NCBI RefSeq assembly: GCF_024806835.1
Contig: NZ_JANTYU010000001.1
Coordinates: 682,001-746,000, forward strand
Length of the DNA stretch: 64,000 nucleotides
Reading direction: 5' to 3'
From: Xanthomonas sp. 3793
GTDB lineage: Bacteria > Pseudomonadota > Gammaproteobacteria > Xanthomonadales > Xanthomonadaceae
The notes under the pieces were generated by a model. That model saw only the letters and a program-made list of their open reading frames with translations, had not been told where the DNA came from and did no database searches. The position numbers and the translations under genes were made by a program. Positions 1 through 9,232 of the stretch are shown in pieces. Each line of letters opens with the position of its first letter. Position 1 is the stretch's first letter.

Positions 1-2
1 AG

Positions 3-407
3 CGCAGCACACTGGAACTGCACCCGATCATCGCCGCACGCGGCCACGCCCGCTCGCGGGCGCTGGACCCCACCCCAACCCTCAGCAACACGGCGTTGTT
101 CGCACGCGATTCGCAGCTGTGCATGTATTGCGGCCAGCACTTCAGCCGGCCGCACCTGACCCGCGACCATGTCATGCCGGTCTCCAAGGGCGGGCGCGAC
201 AGCTGGGAGAACGTGGTCACCGCCTGCTTCCAGTGCAACTCGCGCAAGGCCAACCGCACGCCGCAGCAGGCGCATATGCCGTTGCTGGCGGTGCCCTACC
301 GGCCGAGCTGGATCGAGCACCTGATCCTGTCCAACCGCAACATCCTGTCCGATCAGATGGCCTTCCTGCGCGCACAGTTGCCCAAGCGTTCGAAGTTGTC
401 GCTGTAA
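3..407 (+). CDS. HNH endonuclease family protein (5' end outside window)
   Basis: The frame is open from the first bases of the window to the stop at 405-407, so this is the C-terminal part of a longer protein. Visible motifs are a CxxC pair (CMYCGQ), a DHVMPVSKGG segment supplying the D/H of the HNH motif, an N-rich stretch (WENVVTACFQCNSRKANR) and a second CxxC. Together these are the zinc-stabilised beta-beta-alpha metal finger of HNH nucleases. The family cuts or nicks DNA, but free-standing chromosomal copies like this have no assigned role. It lies upstream of dxs on the same strand, separated by almost 480 bases, and no functional link is evident. Confidence 0.85.
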   Translation, partial: RSTLELHPIIAARGHARSRALDPTPTLSNTALFARDSQLCMYCGQHFSRPHLTRDHVMPVSKGGRDSWENVVTACFQCNSRKANRTPQQAHMPLLAVPYRPSWIEHLILSNRNILSDQMAFLRAQLPKRSKLSL

Positions 408-884
408 GGCTGCCTGGTGCGCGCACGCACAACGACGCAGCGAACGACTCGCGCAACGGCAGCCCCCTGCAGCTGATGGCTGCATGATCGGGCGAGCGCC
501 TTGCGCGCCTGCAACCGATGTGGTCACCAGTCGATGACTCGCCTGACCCGGCTTGCCTTGCATTCCACCTGCGGCGTCTTCGCCGATTACGGCACAAAGC
601 AGCCGCCGCCGCTTTGACCGACACCACGCACGCGCGCCTGAGCGCCCAACCCGCGAGTGATGCCAACGACGGCATCGGCACTCCCCACGATGTGCCGCCT
701 GCGCAGTGCCCGATGCGCGGTCATGCCGTCTCCAGGGTGCGGCAGATTGCCGCAGCCCCCGGCAACGCCCGCGCAGGCCAGCAGCGACGGCACGTCCGAC
801 CCTCACCGCCCGCTGACAGCTGAACCGGTTTGCTTGCCGGGCCTTCGCATGGGGAGGACAATATGGCTTCAGAACATTGACACG
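408..884. other. Intergenic region HNH-dxs with a mini-ORF just before dxs
   Basis: No convincing gene is seen over most of this GC-rich stretch. Near its end, GGGGAGGA at 851-858 forms a strong Shine-Dalgarno sequence. The ATG it fits best, at 863, opens only a five-codon frame (MASEH) that stops at 878-880, four bases before the dxs ATG at 885. The dxs frame also has an in-frame ATG at 849 that lacks a ribosome binding site. Confidence 0.5.
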
Positions 885-2804
885 ATGATGATCGACTCCA
901 CCCGCTACCCGCGTCTGTCCCGCATCCAGACCCCCGACGACCTGCGCAGCTTCGACGAAGCCGAGCTTGCGGCAATCGCCGAGGAGCTGCGTGCCTATCT
1001 CATCGAATCGGTCGGCAAGAGCGGCGGGCACTTCGCAGCCGGCCTGGGCGTGATCGAACTCACCGTCGCCCTGCACTACCTGTATCAGACCCCGGTCGAT
1101 CAGCTGGTGTGGGACGTCGGCCATCAAACCTATCCGCACAAGATCCTCACCGGTCGGCGCGACCAGATCCACACGGTCAAGCAGAAAGACGGCGTGGCGC
1201 CGTTTCCCAAGCGCGAAGAAAGCATCTACGACACCTTCGGCGTGGGCCATTCGTCCACCTCGATCTCGGCCGCACTCGGCATGGCAATCGCCGCGCAGCG
1301 CAACGGCGACGACCGCAAGGTGGTCGCGGTGATCGGCGATGGCGCGATGACTGCGGGCATGGTCTACGAGGCGCTCAACCACGCCGGCGGCATGGACCCG
1401 GAGCCGAACCTGCTGGTGATCCTCAACGACAACCGCATGTCGATCTCCGAAGCGGTCGGCGGGCTGACCAAGATGCTGGGCCGCGCCAGCGGCAGCCGCA
1501 CCCTCAACGCCATTCGCGAGGGTGGCAAGAAGATCCTCGGCGACAAGAAGAACAACCCCACCGCGCGCTTCGTGCGGCGCTGGGAAGAACACTGGAAAGG
1601 CATGTTCGTGCCGTCCACGCTGTTCGAGGAAATGGGCTTTCACTACACCGGCCCGATCGACGGCCATGACCTGCCCGGCCTGGTCGGCGCGCTCAAGACG
1701 CTGAAGACTCTCAAGGGTCCGCAGCTGCTGCACGTCATCACCACCAAGGGCAAGGGCTACGAGCTGGCCGAAGGCGACCAGATCGGTTATCACGCCGTCG
1801 GCCCGTTCGACCCCAGCAAGGGCCTGGTGGCCAAGACCGGTGCCAAGAAGCCGACCTACACCGATGTCTTCAGCGACTGGGTCTGCGACATGGCCGCCGC
1901 CGAGCCCAGGCTGCTGGTGATCACCCCGGCCATGCGCGAAGGCTCGGGCCTGGTGCGTTTCAGCAAGGAATACCCGCAGCGCTACTTCGATGTGGCGATC
2001 GCCGAGCAGCACGCGGTGACGTTGGCAGCCGGCATGGCGACCCAGGGCGCCAAGCCCGTGGTGGCGATCTATTCCACCTTCCTGCAACGCGGCTACGACC
2101 AGCTGGTGCACGACGTGGCGGTGCAGAAGCTCGACGTGCTGTTCGCGATCGACCGCGGCGGCGTGGTCGGCCCGGATGGCGCCACCCACGCCGGCAACCT
2201 GGACCTGAGCTTCCTGCGCTGCGTCCCGCACATGGTGGTGATGGCACCGGCCGACGAAGCCGAATGCCGTCAGATGCTGAGCACCGGCGTGCATTATCAA
2301 GGTCCGGCTGCGGTGCGCTATCCGCGCGGCACCGGCCCCGGCGCTGCACTGGACACCACTCTGACCACGCTGCCGATCGGCAAGGCGCAGTTGCGACACG
2401 GCGGCACACGCATCGCACTGCTGGGTTTCGGCGCAAGCGTGGACGCCGCAGAAGCGGTCGGCCGCGAGCTCGGGCTGACCGTCGTCAACATGCGCTTCGT
2501 CAAACCGCTGGACAAGGCCATGCTGCTGGAACTGGCCAAAAGCCACGAAGGCTTCGTCACCATCGAAGACAACGTCGTTGCCGGTGGCGCCGGCTCGGGC
2601 GTAGCCGAACTGCTCAATGCCGAAGCCATCACCATGCCCATGCTGCACCTGGGCCTGCCGGACAGCTTCCAGCACCACGCCAGCCGCGAAGACCTGCTGG
2701 CCGAAGCCGGCATCGACCAGGCAGGCATCCGCGCCGCCGTGCTCAAGCGTTGGCCGCAACTGATGGCCGGCACCACCGCACCACGCAACGCCGCTGCTGG
2801 TTAA
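885..2804 (+). CDS. dxs: 1-deoxy-D-xylulose-5-phosphate synthase
   Basis: Dxs condenses pyruvate and glyceraldehyde 3-phosphate, with thiamine diphosphate, to DXP, the first step of the MEP isoprenoid pathway. The 639-residue product has the family length. It shows the GHQTYPHK segment near residue 79, the TPP/Mg GDGAM motif at 151-155 and the catalytic Glu in AIAEQHAVT near 370, followed by a transketolase C-terminal domain. The start at 885 ([10 protein letters not shown]) is chosen because homology begins there. An in-frame ATG at 849 would add 12 residues but lacks a ribosome site. Dxs feeds undecaprenyl phosphate, the xanthan carrier lipid, so proximity to gum genes is suggestive but unproven. 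Confidence 0.97.
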   Translation: MMIDSTRYPRLSRIQTPDDLRSFDEAELAAIAEELRAYLIESVGKSGGHFAAGLGVIELTVALHYLYQTPVDQLVWDVGHQTYPHKILTGRRDQIHTVKQKDGVAPFPKREESIYDTFGVGHSSTSISAALGMAIAAQRNGDDRKVVAVIGDGAMTAGMVYEALNHAGGMDPEPNLLVILNDNRMSISEAVGGLTKMLGRASGSRTLNAIREGGKKILGDKKNNPTARFVRRWEEHWKGMFVPSTLFEEMGFHYTGPIDGHDLPGLVGALKTLKTLKGPQLLHVITTKGKGYELAEGDQIGYHAVGPFDPSKGLVAKTGAKKPTYTDVFSDWVCDMAAAEPRLLVITPAMREGSGLVRFSKEYPQRYFDVAIAEQHAVTLAAGMATQGAKPVVAIYSTFLQRGYDQLVHDVAVQKLDVLFAIDRGGVVGPDGATHAGNLDLSFLRCVPHMVVMAPADEAECRQMLSTGVHYQGPAAVRYPRGTGPGAALDTTLTTLPIGKAQLRHGGTRIALLGFGASVDAAEAVGRELGLTVVNMRFVKPLDKAMLLELAKSHEGFVTIEDNVVAGGAGSGVAELLNAEAITMPMLHLGLPDSFQHHASREDLLAEAGIDQAGIRAAVLKRWPQLMAGTTAPRNAAAG

Positions 2805-3179
2805 GCGCGGCGCCATCCACGCGACCGGGTTCGCCGGTCGATGGACACGCTGGGTCAGCGGGATTTCAGACGATCCAGACGCGCGACGCGCTCGCGCGGC
2901 GTCTTGATTCAATGACGACTGCTCGCTGCGCCTGACTCGCCACGCCGTGCGCGCGATCGGCCCTGCCTGCGCTGTGTCCTGTGTGCGCCAGGCGATCTCG
3001 ATGGCATGCCTGCGCGGTGACGGGTATGCGCTGGCCCGCCGTGCAGGCGCAAGGCTGCCCGCAGGCCTACCCGACCCGGTCAATCAGCGACAGCACCAAG
3101 TGCCATGCCTTGCAGGCAGATCGCTACTCAGCAGCTGCGCCGTTGCGCATTGCAGCCGCAAATCAACGCACGCGATGCC
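2805..3179. other. Convergent intergenic region dxs / GT1 gene
   Basis: No supported gene. Just after dxs there is an inverted repeat, CGACCGG..CCGGTCG with a five-base loop, near 2821-2840. It lacks a clear U tract, so it is only a weak terminator candidate for the two convergent transcripts. Confidence 0.4.
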
Positions 3180-4454
3180 TTACGACCGCGCTGGCAGGTC
3201 GCCGACGCTCGGCACAGTCCCCGTCCGCGCGAAGGTCTCCACCAGCCCCACGATGCGGGCTTGTGCGGCGATGTGCTGCAACTCCGCCTGCAGACGCAGC
3301 ACATCCGACGATGCTCCCGCAGCCAGCGCCTCGCGCAGCACGTCCGGCAACGCACTCAGCCCACGCAGCCAGCGTGCAGCACCTGCGGCATGCAGACGCG
3401 CCGCGTGATCGAATTGATCGTAATCCAGCGGGTACACGATCGACGGCAGTCCAGCCGCCAGGCAGGCATACAGGATGCCGGCACCGCCGTGATGCACGAC
3501 CAGCGCGTAACGATGCAGATGCTGCGCGTAATCCACATAGGGCAGGCGCTGATAATTGCCCTGCCCTGGCTGGTACGGCGCAGTCGTATCGCCATCGCTG
3601 AAATGAAAGATCACCTCGGGAAATTGCGGCGCCAGCGCGCGTAGCACGCCATCCATGCGCTGCTTGACCCATTGCAGATGCGTGCCCAGCGTGACCAGCA
3701 CATGCCGATGGCCTGGAACGAATTCGGGTGCTGCCACCGTGGAAGGCGGCGTGCACAGCTGCGGCCCGACAAAGCGCAGCGCCGCCGGCCAGCGCTGCGC
3801 GAATTCGAAAGAAGGCAACCCCAACGCCAGAATGCACTGCGGCGAATACACCGCCTCGCTGCGATCGCTGCGGTATAGCGCCGGCAAGCCGCAGGCCCGC
3901 ATCTGGCGCCGATAGCAGGCATGCAGGCTGCGCTTGAAGCCGCGTGTGAGCCGCCGCGCCAGCGCATGCCATGCACGCTGGTGGGCGCGGGTTGCAGGCA
4001 GCAACCCACCGAAATAAGCGGGTGGGCCGTCGGCGGTTTCGATCACGCAGGGCGACGGCATGCTGGTCCACCACGCGATCCCCATCGCCTGTGCCGTGAG
4101 CCCGGCGCTGGGCAGGGTGAAATCGGCGATCACCAGATCCGGCCGTCGTGCGTTCCAGCGCTCCTGCAGTGCGGTGCCCACGCGTTCCATCAGGCCGAGC
4201 GCATCGTGCAGCTGTCGGCGTAGACGCAGCGGGTGATGGCCCACCGCGTGCGGCGGGTTGGCGATCTCCAGCAACACGCGGTCGGCTTGCGCGTCCAGGA
4301 CGCCTGCACCACGCAATCCACATGCCTGGATACGCGCCTGCGCAGCTGGCGTGCTGATCACGTGCACATCGTGATGCGGCGCGAGCTGCCGGGCGATGGC
4401 CAGAATCGGATGCAGATGCCCGCTGTACGGCGGGGCGACCAGATCAATGCGCAT
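3180..4454 (-). CDS. GT1-family glycosyltransferase (UGT/MGT type)
   Basis: This 424-residue protein has the two-domain GT-B layout. The N-terminus has the acceptor-domain opening VAPPYSGHLHPILAIA. The C-terminal half carries the donor-sugar signature VVHHGGAGILYACLAAG followed by PLDYDQFDHA, as in rhamnosyl-, macrolide- and lipid-modifying glycosyltransferases of the UGT family. It is probably cytoplasmic or membrane-associated and transfers a sugar from a nucleotide donor to a small or lipid acceptor. It is the last gene of the set that starts at gumO, overlapping the preceding gene by 11 bases. Acceptor and sugar cannot be read from the sequence. Confidence 0.85.
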   Translation of the reverse strand: MRIDLVAPPYSGHLHPILAIARQLAPHHDVHVISTPAAQARIQACGLRGAGVLDAQADRVLLEIANPPHAVGHHPLRLRRQLHDALGLMERVGTALQERWNARRPDLVIADFTLPSAGLTAQAMGIAWWTSMPSPCVIETADGPPAYFGGLLPATRAHQRAWHALARRLTRGFKRSLHACYRRQMRACGLPALYRSDRSEAVYSPQCILALGLPSFEFAQRWPAALRFVGPQLCTPPSTVAAPEFVPGHRHVLVTLGTHLQWVKQRMDGVLRALAPQFPEVIFHFSDGDTTAPYQPGQGNYQRLPYVDYAQHLHRYALVVHHGGAGILYACLAAGLPSIVYPLDYDQFDHAARLHAAGAARWLRGLSALPDVLREALAAGASSDVLRLQAELQHIAAQARIVGLVETFARTGTVPSVGDLPARS

Positions 4455-5022
4455 GCACCCTGCCCCGCAGCGTCTGCTGGATCGCGGCGACGAACGCCTG
4501 GCACTCGGACAGCACGTCCGCAGTGGTCAGATAATCCATATGCCCGCACGCCGGCGCCAGCTGCACCGGCCCGCGAAACAGCGCACGCGAAATCCAGTCG
4601 CTGCGCCCCTGCACGCTATGCAGATGCGCGAACGTGGCCGGCTCACGGCACACCGGGCCGTAGGCGAACACGGCCAGACGCGCGCGCAGGTTCTGCGGCA
4701 GCTGCAGCGCGGTGAGCACCTGCAACCCGCAACTGCCGGCCAGCAGCACCGTCATCGGCGCTTGCGCAAGCAAGGCCTGCACTCTCATGCGATCGCTGTG
4801 CGGCACGCGCGCACTACGCGCAGTCAGGTACTGGCGTGCGTTGGAAACACTGGCGCGCCACAGCGCAACGCGACGGTGCGGCGCCAGGTCGCTACGGTAT
4901 GGGTAATTGCATGCAATCAACTGCCGGCCATCGCCGTGCAGCTGCTGCAGAAAATCGCGTTGCTGCGCGCTCAATGCACAGCTTGCCGGATCGCTCTGCC
5001 CGGTGAGAAAGGCGATCTGCAT
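4444..5022 (-). CDS. Small putative alpha/beta-hydrolase-like protein
   Basis: About 192 residues when started at MQIAFLTG; an ATG at 5055 would add 11 residues and overlap the upstream gene. A TVLLAGSCGLQVL segment resembles a GxSxG-like nucleophile elbow with Cys in the middle position (GSCG), and a late HMDYL offers a His. These features suggest, but do not prove, an alpha/beta-hydrolase or thioesterase-like fold. It is placed between two glycosyltransferase genes with overlapping ends, so it is probably co-translated and acts on the same product. No family was recognised with certainty. Confidence 0.6.
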   Translation of the reverse strand: MQIAFLTGQSDPASCALSAQQRDFLQQLHGDGRQLIACNYPYRSDLAPHRRVALWRASVSNARQYLTARSARVPHSDRMRVQALLAQAPMTVLLAGSCGLQVLTALQLPQNLRARLAVFAYGPVCREPATFAHLHSVQGRSDWISRALFRGPVQLAPACGHMDYLTTADVLSECQAFVAAIQQTLRGRVHAH

Positions 5023-5032
5023 TGCCGGCGCG

Positions 5033-6187
5033 TCACTGCGCACGGAAGCGACCATCCGCCAAAACGCGGTAACGCCGCGTGCGCCAGGCGATGCTGCGTA
5101 CGCAGGCCGCGTGCAGCAGGTGCAGTGGCTGCAGGCATTCGGTCAGGACCGACAGCACCGGCCGGTGGTGTACCGCACCGGTGCTGCGCCACTGCACCAA
5201 ACACAGCAGCAGCGCGCGCAGCAGCAAGATCGTCGCCCCGCACGCGATGGACCAGCCACCGGGCTGCACGCAGATGCCGAGCAACAGGGCCACCAGCAAC
5301 ACCGGCGGCAACCCCTGCAGCACCGAGATGGCACCGGCAAGACCGCTGCGCTGACGGCGCAGCAGAATCAAGGCGAACAGCATCCAGCGGTGCATCTGAC
5401 GGGCATAGCTGGGCAGATCCGGCATTGCGGTGCGCATCACCACCGGCGCCGTGGATTGCCACAGGCGCCCGCCGCGTTCGCGGACCAGCGTGGCAACCGC
5501 CAGATCGTCGGTCAGTTGCTCCAGCAATGCGGCAAAGCCGCCCCAGGTACGCAGTTGCGCCGTGCGCGCGGCGTAGCACATGCCATTGATGGTCAACGGC
5601 GCTGCGAACGGCAACCAGCCCAGATAGGTGAGCGCCGCATTGTTGTTGACGAACTGCGACAGCAGGCGGCCAGCGAAAGTGTCGCTGTCGCAGTAATAAG
5701 GCAACGCGGTCACCACGTCGGCGTGGCTCAGATCCTGCAACAGCTGCAACAGCGCCGGCTCGCTCAGCTGCGCATCGTCATCCAGGATCAGACAGATCGG
5801 CGCCTGCACCTGGGCCAGGGCGTATTCGAGCTTCCACGCCTTGGGATTGATGTTGGCTGGCGCCGCGGGCACCAGCACCCGCGTGATACGCACCTGCGGA
5901 TACTGCATCACCAGCATGTCTGCGACCGCGTTCCCCGCCGCATCGTCCGCATCCAGCAGCCACCAGAACTGCGCGAACGGCAGCGCCTGCAGATTGGCCG
6001 CCAGCACGCCATGCAAATGCGCGTCACCACCAAGGATCGGCTGCAGGATCGCCACCTCGGCCGGGCTGCCGGCAAGAGCGCGTGCTGGCCGCGCGCGCGC
6101 CTCACGCATGACCCACAGCACAGCCGCCGACTTGCACAGCAGCAGGCTCAGGTACAGCGCTGCCAAAGTCAGCAGGGCTACGTCCAC
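5033..6187 (-). CDS. GT21-like membrane glycosyltransferase (ceramide glucosyltransferase/HpnI type)
   Basis: The 384-residue product has an N-terminal membrane segment, a GT-A domain and further hydrophobic segments after residue 270. The ceramide-glucosyltransferase signature is complete: DDD at 136-138, DD at 227-228 and the QxxRW-type motif QMHRW at 264-268. Such enzymes transfer a sugar to a lipid at the inner membrane; HpnI, a hopanoid glycosyltransferase, belongs to the same group. The start is a GTG that overlaps the stop of the upstream reductase gene by 10 bases, which argues for coupled translation. The lipid acceptor is probably built by the GumO-containing pathway, an inference from gene order. 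Confidence 0.82.
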   Translation of the reverse strand: MDVALLTLAALYLSLLLCKSAAVLWVMREARARPARALAGSPAEVAILQPILGGDAHLHGVLAANLQALPFAQFWWLLDADDAAGNAVADMLVMQYPQVRITRVLVPAAPANINPKAWKLEYALAQVQAPICLILDDDAQLSEPALLQLLQDLSHADVVTALPYYCDSDTFAGRLLSQFVNNNAALTYLGWLPFAAPLTINGMCYAARTAQLRTWGGFAALLEQLTDDLAVATLVRERGGRLWQSTAPVVMRTAMPDLPSYARQMHRWMLFALILLRRQRSGLAGAISVLQGLPPVLLVALLLGICVQPGGWSIACGATILLLRALLLCLVQWRSTGAVHHRPVLSVLTECLQPLHLLHAACVRSIAWRTRRYRVLADGRFRAQ

Positions 6188-7137
6188 TGCGCCGCCTGCC
6201 AGCGCACGAAGGCCTCGATGCCCTCTTCCACGCCGACGCTGGGCGCCCCAAGATCGGCAAGCGTGCGTTGCGGGTTGAAGGTCTTGGAGTAGGCAAACGC
6301 ACCGACGCCAAACCGCGTGATCGGCGGCTCGCCGCGCAACCGCAGCACACGATAAAGACCCTCCACCACGCTGGCCATGCGCAGCGCGGTGCCGATGCGC
6401 ACCTGTCGGTGCGGCAACGGCAGCTGCAGGCGCGCCAGCACATCCAGCACCAACTGCTGCAGATCCACCGGCTGCGCATTGGTGAGGTTGTAGGCGCGCT
6501 GCAGCTGCGGTGCGGTGGCCGCGCGGTAGAGGTAATCGCAGAGCGTGTCGATATAGATCAGATCGCCGATCACCGGCCGGGTCTGGCCGACAAAGCGCGG
6601 CAACGCCCCCTTGCGCGCAGCGGCGATCACGCGCGGGAACAACACCGTATCGCCCGGCCCGAACACCGCGCGCGGGCGCAGCACCGATGCCTGACCTGGA
6701 TAGCCCTCCAGCAAGGTCTCGCCGAGGTATTTGGTGCGTGCGTACATGTTGACGAAGTCCGGTCCGATGGGACTGTCTTCATCCAGATCGTATTGATGCG
6801 CCTCGCGGTAGAACACCGAGCTGGAAGACACATACAGCAAGCGAGGGCAGCCGTTGCGCAGGCAGAAATCGACGACATTGGCGGTGGCCTGCACGTTGTG
6901 CAGCTGGAACTGCGCACGGCTCCCCCACGGGGACGCCAATGCTGCCGCGTGGATGACCACATCCGGCCGCCAATCCAGCGAAAACGGCTGGCTCAGATCG
7001 ATGCGGTGATAATTGGGCAATTCGCTGGCACGCCGCCCGATGCCGTGAATCTCCACGCCGGCTTGCCCCTGGAACCGGCGCAGGAACGCGCCGCCCACAA
7101 AACCGGATGCGCCGGTCACGAGAATACGCAGGCTCAT
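6178..7137 (-). CDS. NAD(P)-dependent epimerase/reductase, 3beta-HSD/OleD-like
   Basis: Extended short-chain dehydrogenase of 319 residues. The Rossmann motif GASGFVG is at residues 9-15, a serine-rich VSSSSV strand at 103-108 and the catalytic YxxxK at 132-136 (YARTK). The C-terminus (YSKTFNPQRTLADLG) resembles 3beta-hydroxysteroid dehydrogenase and OleD-type 2-alkyl-3-ketoalkanoate reductases more than sugar epimerases. The ATG at 7137 overlaps the gumP stop as ATGA, so I prefer it to the GTG at 7143. Beside a KAS III-like GumO it could reduce a beta-keto lipid, or act as a sugar-nucleotide epimerase for the adjacent glycosyltransferases. Confidence 0.82.
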   Translation of the reverse strand: MSLRILVTGASGFVGGAFLRRFQGQAGVEIHGIGRRASELPNYHRIDLSQPFSLDWRPDVVIHAAALASPWGSRAQFQLHNVQATANVVDFCLRNGCPRLLYVSSSSVFYREAHQYDLDEDSPIGPDFVNMYARTKYLGETLLEGYPGQASVLRPRAVFGPGDTVLFPRVIAAARKGALPRFVGQTRPVIGDLIYIDTLCDYLYRAATAPQLQRAYNLTNAQPVDLQQLVLDVLARLQLPLPHRQVRIGTALRMASVVEGLYRVLRLRGEPPITRFGVGAFAYSKTFNPQRTLADLGAPSVGVEEGIEAFVRWQAAQWT

Positions 7138-7982
7138 CGCCACTCCGGTTGGTAACGGTCAAGACTGGGTTGGCAGTGCGAGGGCAGGATCGCCAGCTCC
7201 GGATGCGCCTGCGACAACCCGTGCAACTGCTGCACGGTGCGACGGAACGCGCTCCAATCGTGCATCAGCAAGCGGGTGGGCCACGCCGGCCACTGCAGCG
7301 TCGCCCAGGTGGCCGACGACCACACCGCATCTGCGCAGAGCAGCACCTCGCGGTCATGCTGGTCGCGTAACCACACGCCCATTTGCCCGGGGACGTGGCC
7401 GGGCAGCGGTACGGCGAGCACGCTGCCATCTTCGAACAGGTCGTACGCCGTGCCCAGGCCCTTCCAGGCGCCGATCAGCTCGCGCTGCGGCGCCTGCTCG
7501 GCAAAGTGCAGGCGTCGATCGAAATCCGCCGGAAGCAGTTGCGGCAGCAAGGCACGGCGCAATCCACCCAGGCGCGAGCAATTTCGCAGTTGCGCGTAGT
7601 CCGCACGCAGACAGCTGAAGCGCGCGTTCGGCAGGTCGCGCAGGCCGCCCACATGGTCGGCATGGAAATGCGAAATCAGGCACCAGCCGATCTCGTCCAG
7701 CTGCACGTCGCGACGTGCCAGCTGCGCGCGCAGGGTTTCATGCGCAGGCAGGGTCACCGGGGTGGTCCAGCGATACAGCCGCTCCGGCCAGGGATCGGTG
7801 GCCTGGAAAAAATGCGTGGCGTAGCCGGTGTCGTAGAGCATCGCTCCACGCTGCGGGTGCCGGATCAACACGCTCAACGCGGGAAATTCCACCGCATGCC
7901 AATGGCCGTCTGCACGCACCATGCGCTCGCAATGGCGGCAGTGGCCAACCCGCAACAGCTCGAGAGAAACGCGCACGCGCAT
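7134..7982 (-). CDS. gumP: GumP, metallo-beta-lactamase-fold hydrolase
   Basis: The 282-residue product carries the metal-binding HxHxDH motif at 105-110 (HFHADH) and later GHVPGQMG and CADAVW segments that supply the other ligands. This matches lactonase/glyoxalase-like members of the metallo-beta-lactamase superfamily. The ATG lies in a TGATG overlap with the gumO stop, so the two genes are translationally coupled. GumP has traditionally been counted with the gum cluster, but it has no defined step in xanthan synthesis. Its position among lipid-type enzymes suggests hydrolysis of a lactone or thioester in the same pathway. Confidence 0.85.
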   Translation of the reverse strand: MRVRVSLELLRVGHCRHCERMVRADGHWHAVEFPALSVLIRHPQRGAMLYDTGYATHFFQATDPWPERLYRWTTPVTLPAHETLRAQLARRDVQLDEIGWCLISHFHADHVGGLRDLPNARFSCLRADYAQLRNCSRLGGLRRALLPQLLPADFDRRLHFAEQAPQRELIGAWKGLGTAYDLFEDGSVLAVPLPGHVPGQMGVWLRDQHDREVLLCADAVWSSATWATLQWPAWPTRLLMHDWSAFRRTVQQLHGLSQAHPELAILPSHCQPSLDRYQPEWR

Positions 7983-8983
7983 CAGTAGCGCAACACCATG
8001 CCGCCGATCGCCAGACCGGCGCCGGTGCCGAGAAGCGCGAACACCTCGCCGCGGCGCAGTTGCCCATCGACGCAGGCGTGATGCAAGGCATGCGGGAGCG
8101 AAGCGGCCACCTGGTTGCCGGTGGCGTGCAGGATGCGCACAACCTGATCGCTGCGTAGCCCCAACGCCTGCACCACATGATCCAGGCCGCCGCCGGAAGC
8201 CTGATGCGGCACAAGGTAGCGCAGCTGCGCCGCGGTGAGGCCGGCATCGTGCAGCAAGTGTTCCCAGAACACCGGCAGATGGCGCGCCGCAAAGCGATAG
8301 GCGCTGCGCCCATCCATCCAGAACGCGCGCGACGCATCGGCTGCGCCGTGCTGGTCGTGCGCTGCGCGGGTACCGCCGCCGCGAATGCGGCACACGTCCG
8401 CGCCGTTGCCGTAGCTGGACAGGCGACTGGACAGCAATGCTGAGCCGTCATCGGCGCTGCTGCGCCCGACCACCACGGCCGCGGCACCATCGCCGAACAA
8501 ACCGGCGGTGGCTGGTACGGCATCGTCCAGCCCGGCCGAGGCCACTTCGCTGGAGACGATCAACACGCGCCGATAGCGGCCCAGCGCCAGCGCATTGGCG
8601 GCCATGTCCAGCGCCACCAGGAAGCTCAGGCAGGTGGCATTGACATCGAATGCGGGAATGCCGGAATCGCCCAACCCCAATGCGCGCTGGATCAGCACCG
8701 CCTGGCAGGGAATCGGTTGCTCCATGACCGCACAGGCCGAGATCAGGCAGTCGATCTGGCTGCCGTCGATGCCGGCGTTGTCCAGTGCCTGGCGCGCCGC
8801 GGCCGCTCCCATCGACGATGCGGTTTCGCCCTCGCCCACGTAGTAGCGGGTGACAACACCCAGGCGTGCGGCCGTGGTGCCGGCCGGCAACTGCCAGCGC
8901 GCGTCCAGCTCGCCGGAGGTGACTTCGCGCGCCGGGACATGGCGTCCGGTGCCCAGGATGCGCAGCGGCAATGCGTTCAACAC
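7982..8983 (-). CDS. gumO: GumO, beta-ketoacyl-ACP synthase III-like protein
   Basis: Thiolase-fold enzyme of 333 residues with the full KAS III/OleA catalytic triad: Cys118 (DVNATCLSF), His260 (VPHQASG) and Asn290 (HATGNQ). The glycine-rich GDGAAAVVV strand is at 165-173. KAS III enzymes condense an acyl-CoA with malonyl-ACP, while OleA-type relatives join two acyl chains. The gene starts a compact set of six overlapping genes after a 249-base gap from gumN. It is catalytically intact, so it probably makes a specific acyl or beta-keto precursor rather than contributing to the polysaccharide backbone. Confidence 0.88.
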   Translation of the reverse strand: MLNALPLRILGTGRHVPAREVTSGELDARWQLPAGTTAARLGVVTRYYVGEGETASSMGAAAARQALDNAGIDGSQIDCLISACAVMEQPIPCQAVLIQRALGLGDSGIPAFDVNATCLSFLVALDMAANALALGRYRRVLIVSSEVASAGLDDAVPATAGLFGDGAAAVVVGRSSADDGSALLSSRLSSYGNGADVCRIRGGGTRAAHDQHGAADASRAFWMDGRSAYRFAARHLPVFWEHLLHDAGLTAAQLRYLVPHQASGGGLDHVVQALGLRSDQVVRILHATGNQVAASLPHALHHACVDGQLRRGEVFALLGTGAGLAIGGMVLRY

Positions 8984-9232
8984 GGAGCTCTCGGCAAAGA
9001 AGGCGCGCAGGATACCTTGGCAGGAACGGCCGGCCTAACCCCAGCACGGACCGTCGCCCTGCTCGACCGCAGTGTCCTCCGGGCGGCGCGCGACATGGCT
9101 CCGGCGACCGGGCGCGGCAAGCACCGCTTCAAACGGCTGCAAGCACTGCACGATCCAAATCGCGAGCGACCGCGGCAGCCACTGGCGCGTGCAGACGTGG
9201 CTGGGACGCGTGCCGCCCCATGCGTCAGGCGA

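Noticed and set aside
8984-9232. A gene between gumN and gumO
   Set aside because: Open frames here have no ribosome site or motif; the stretch is better read as a leader or promoter region for gumO.
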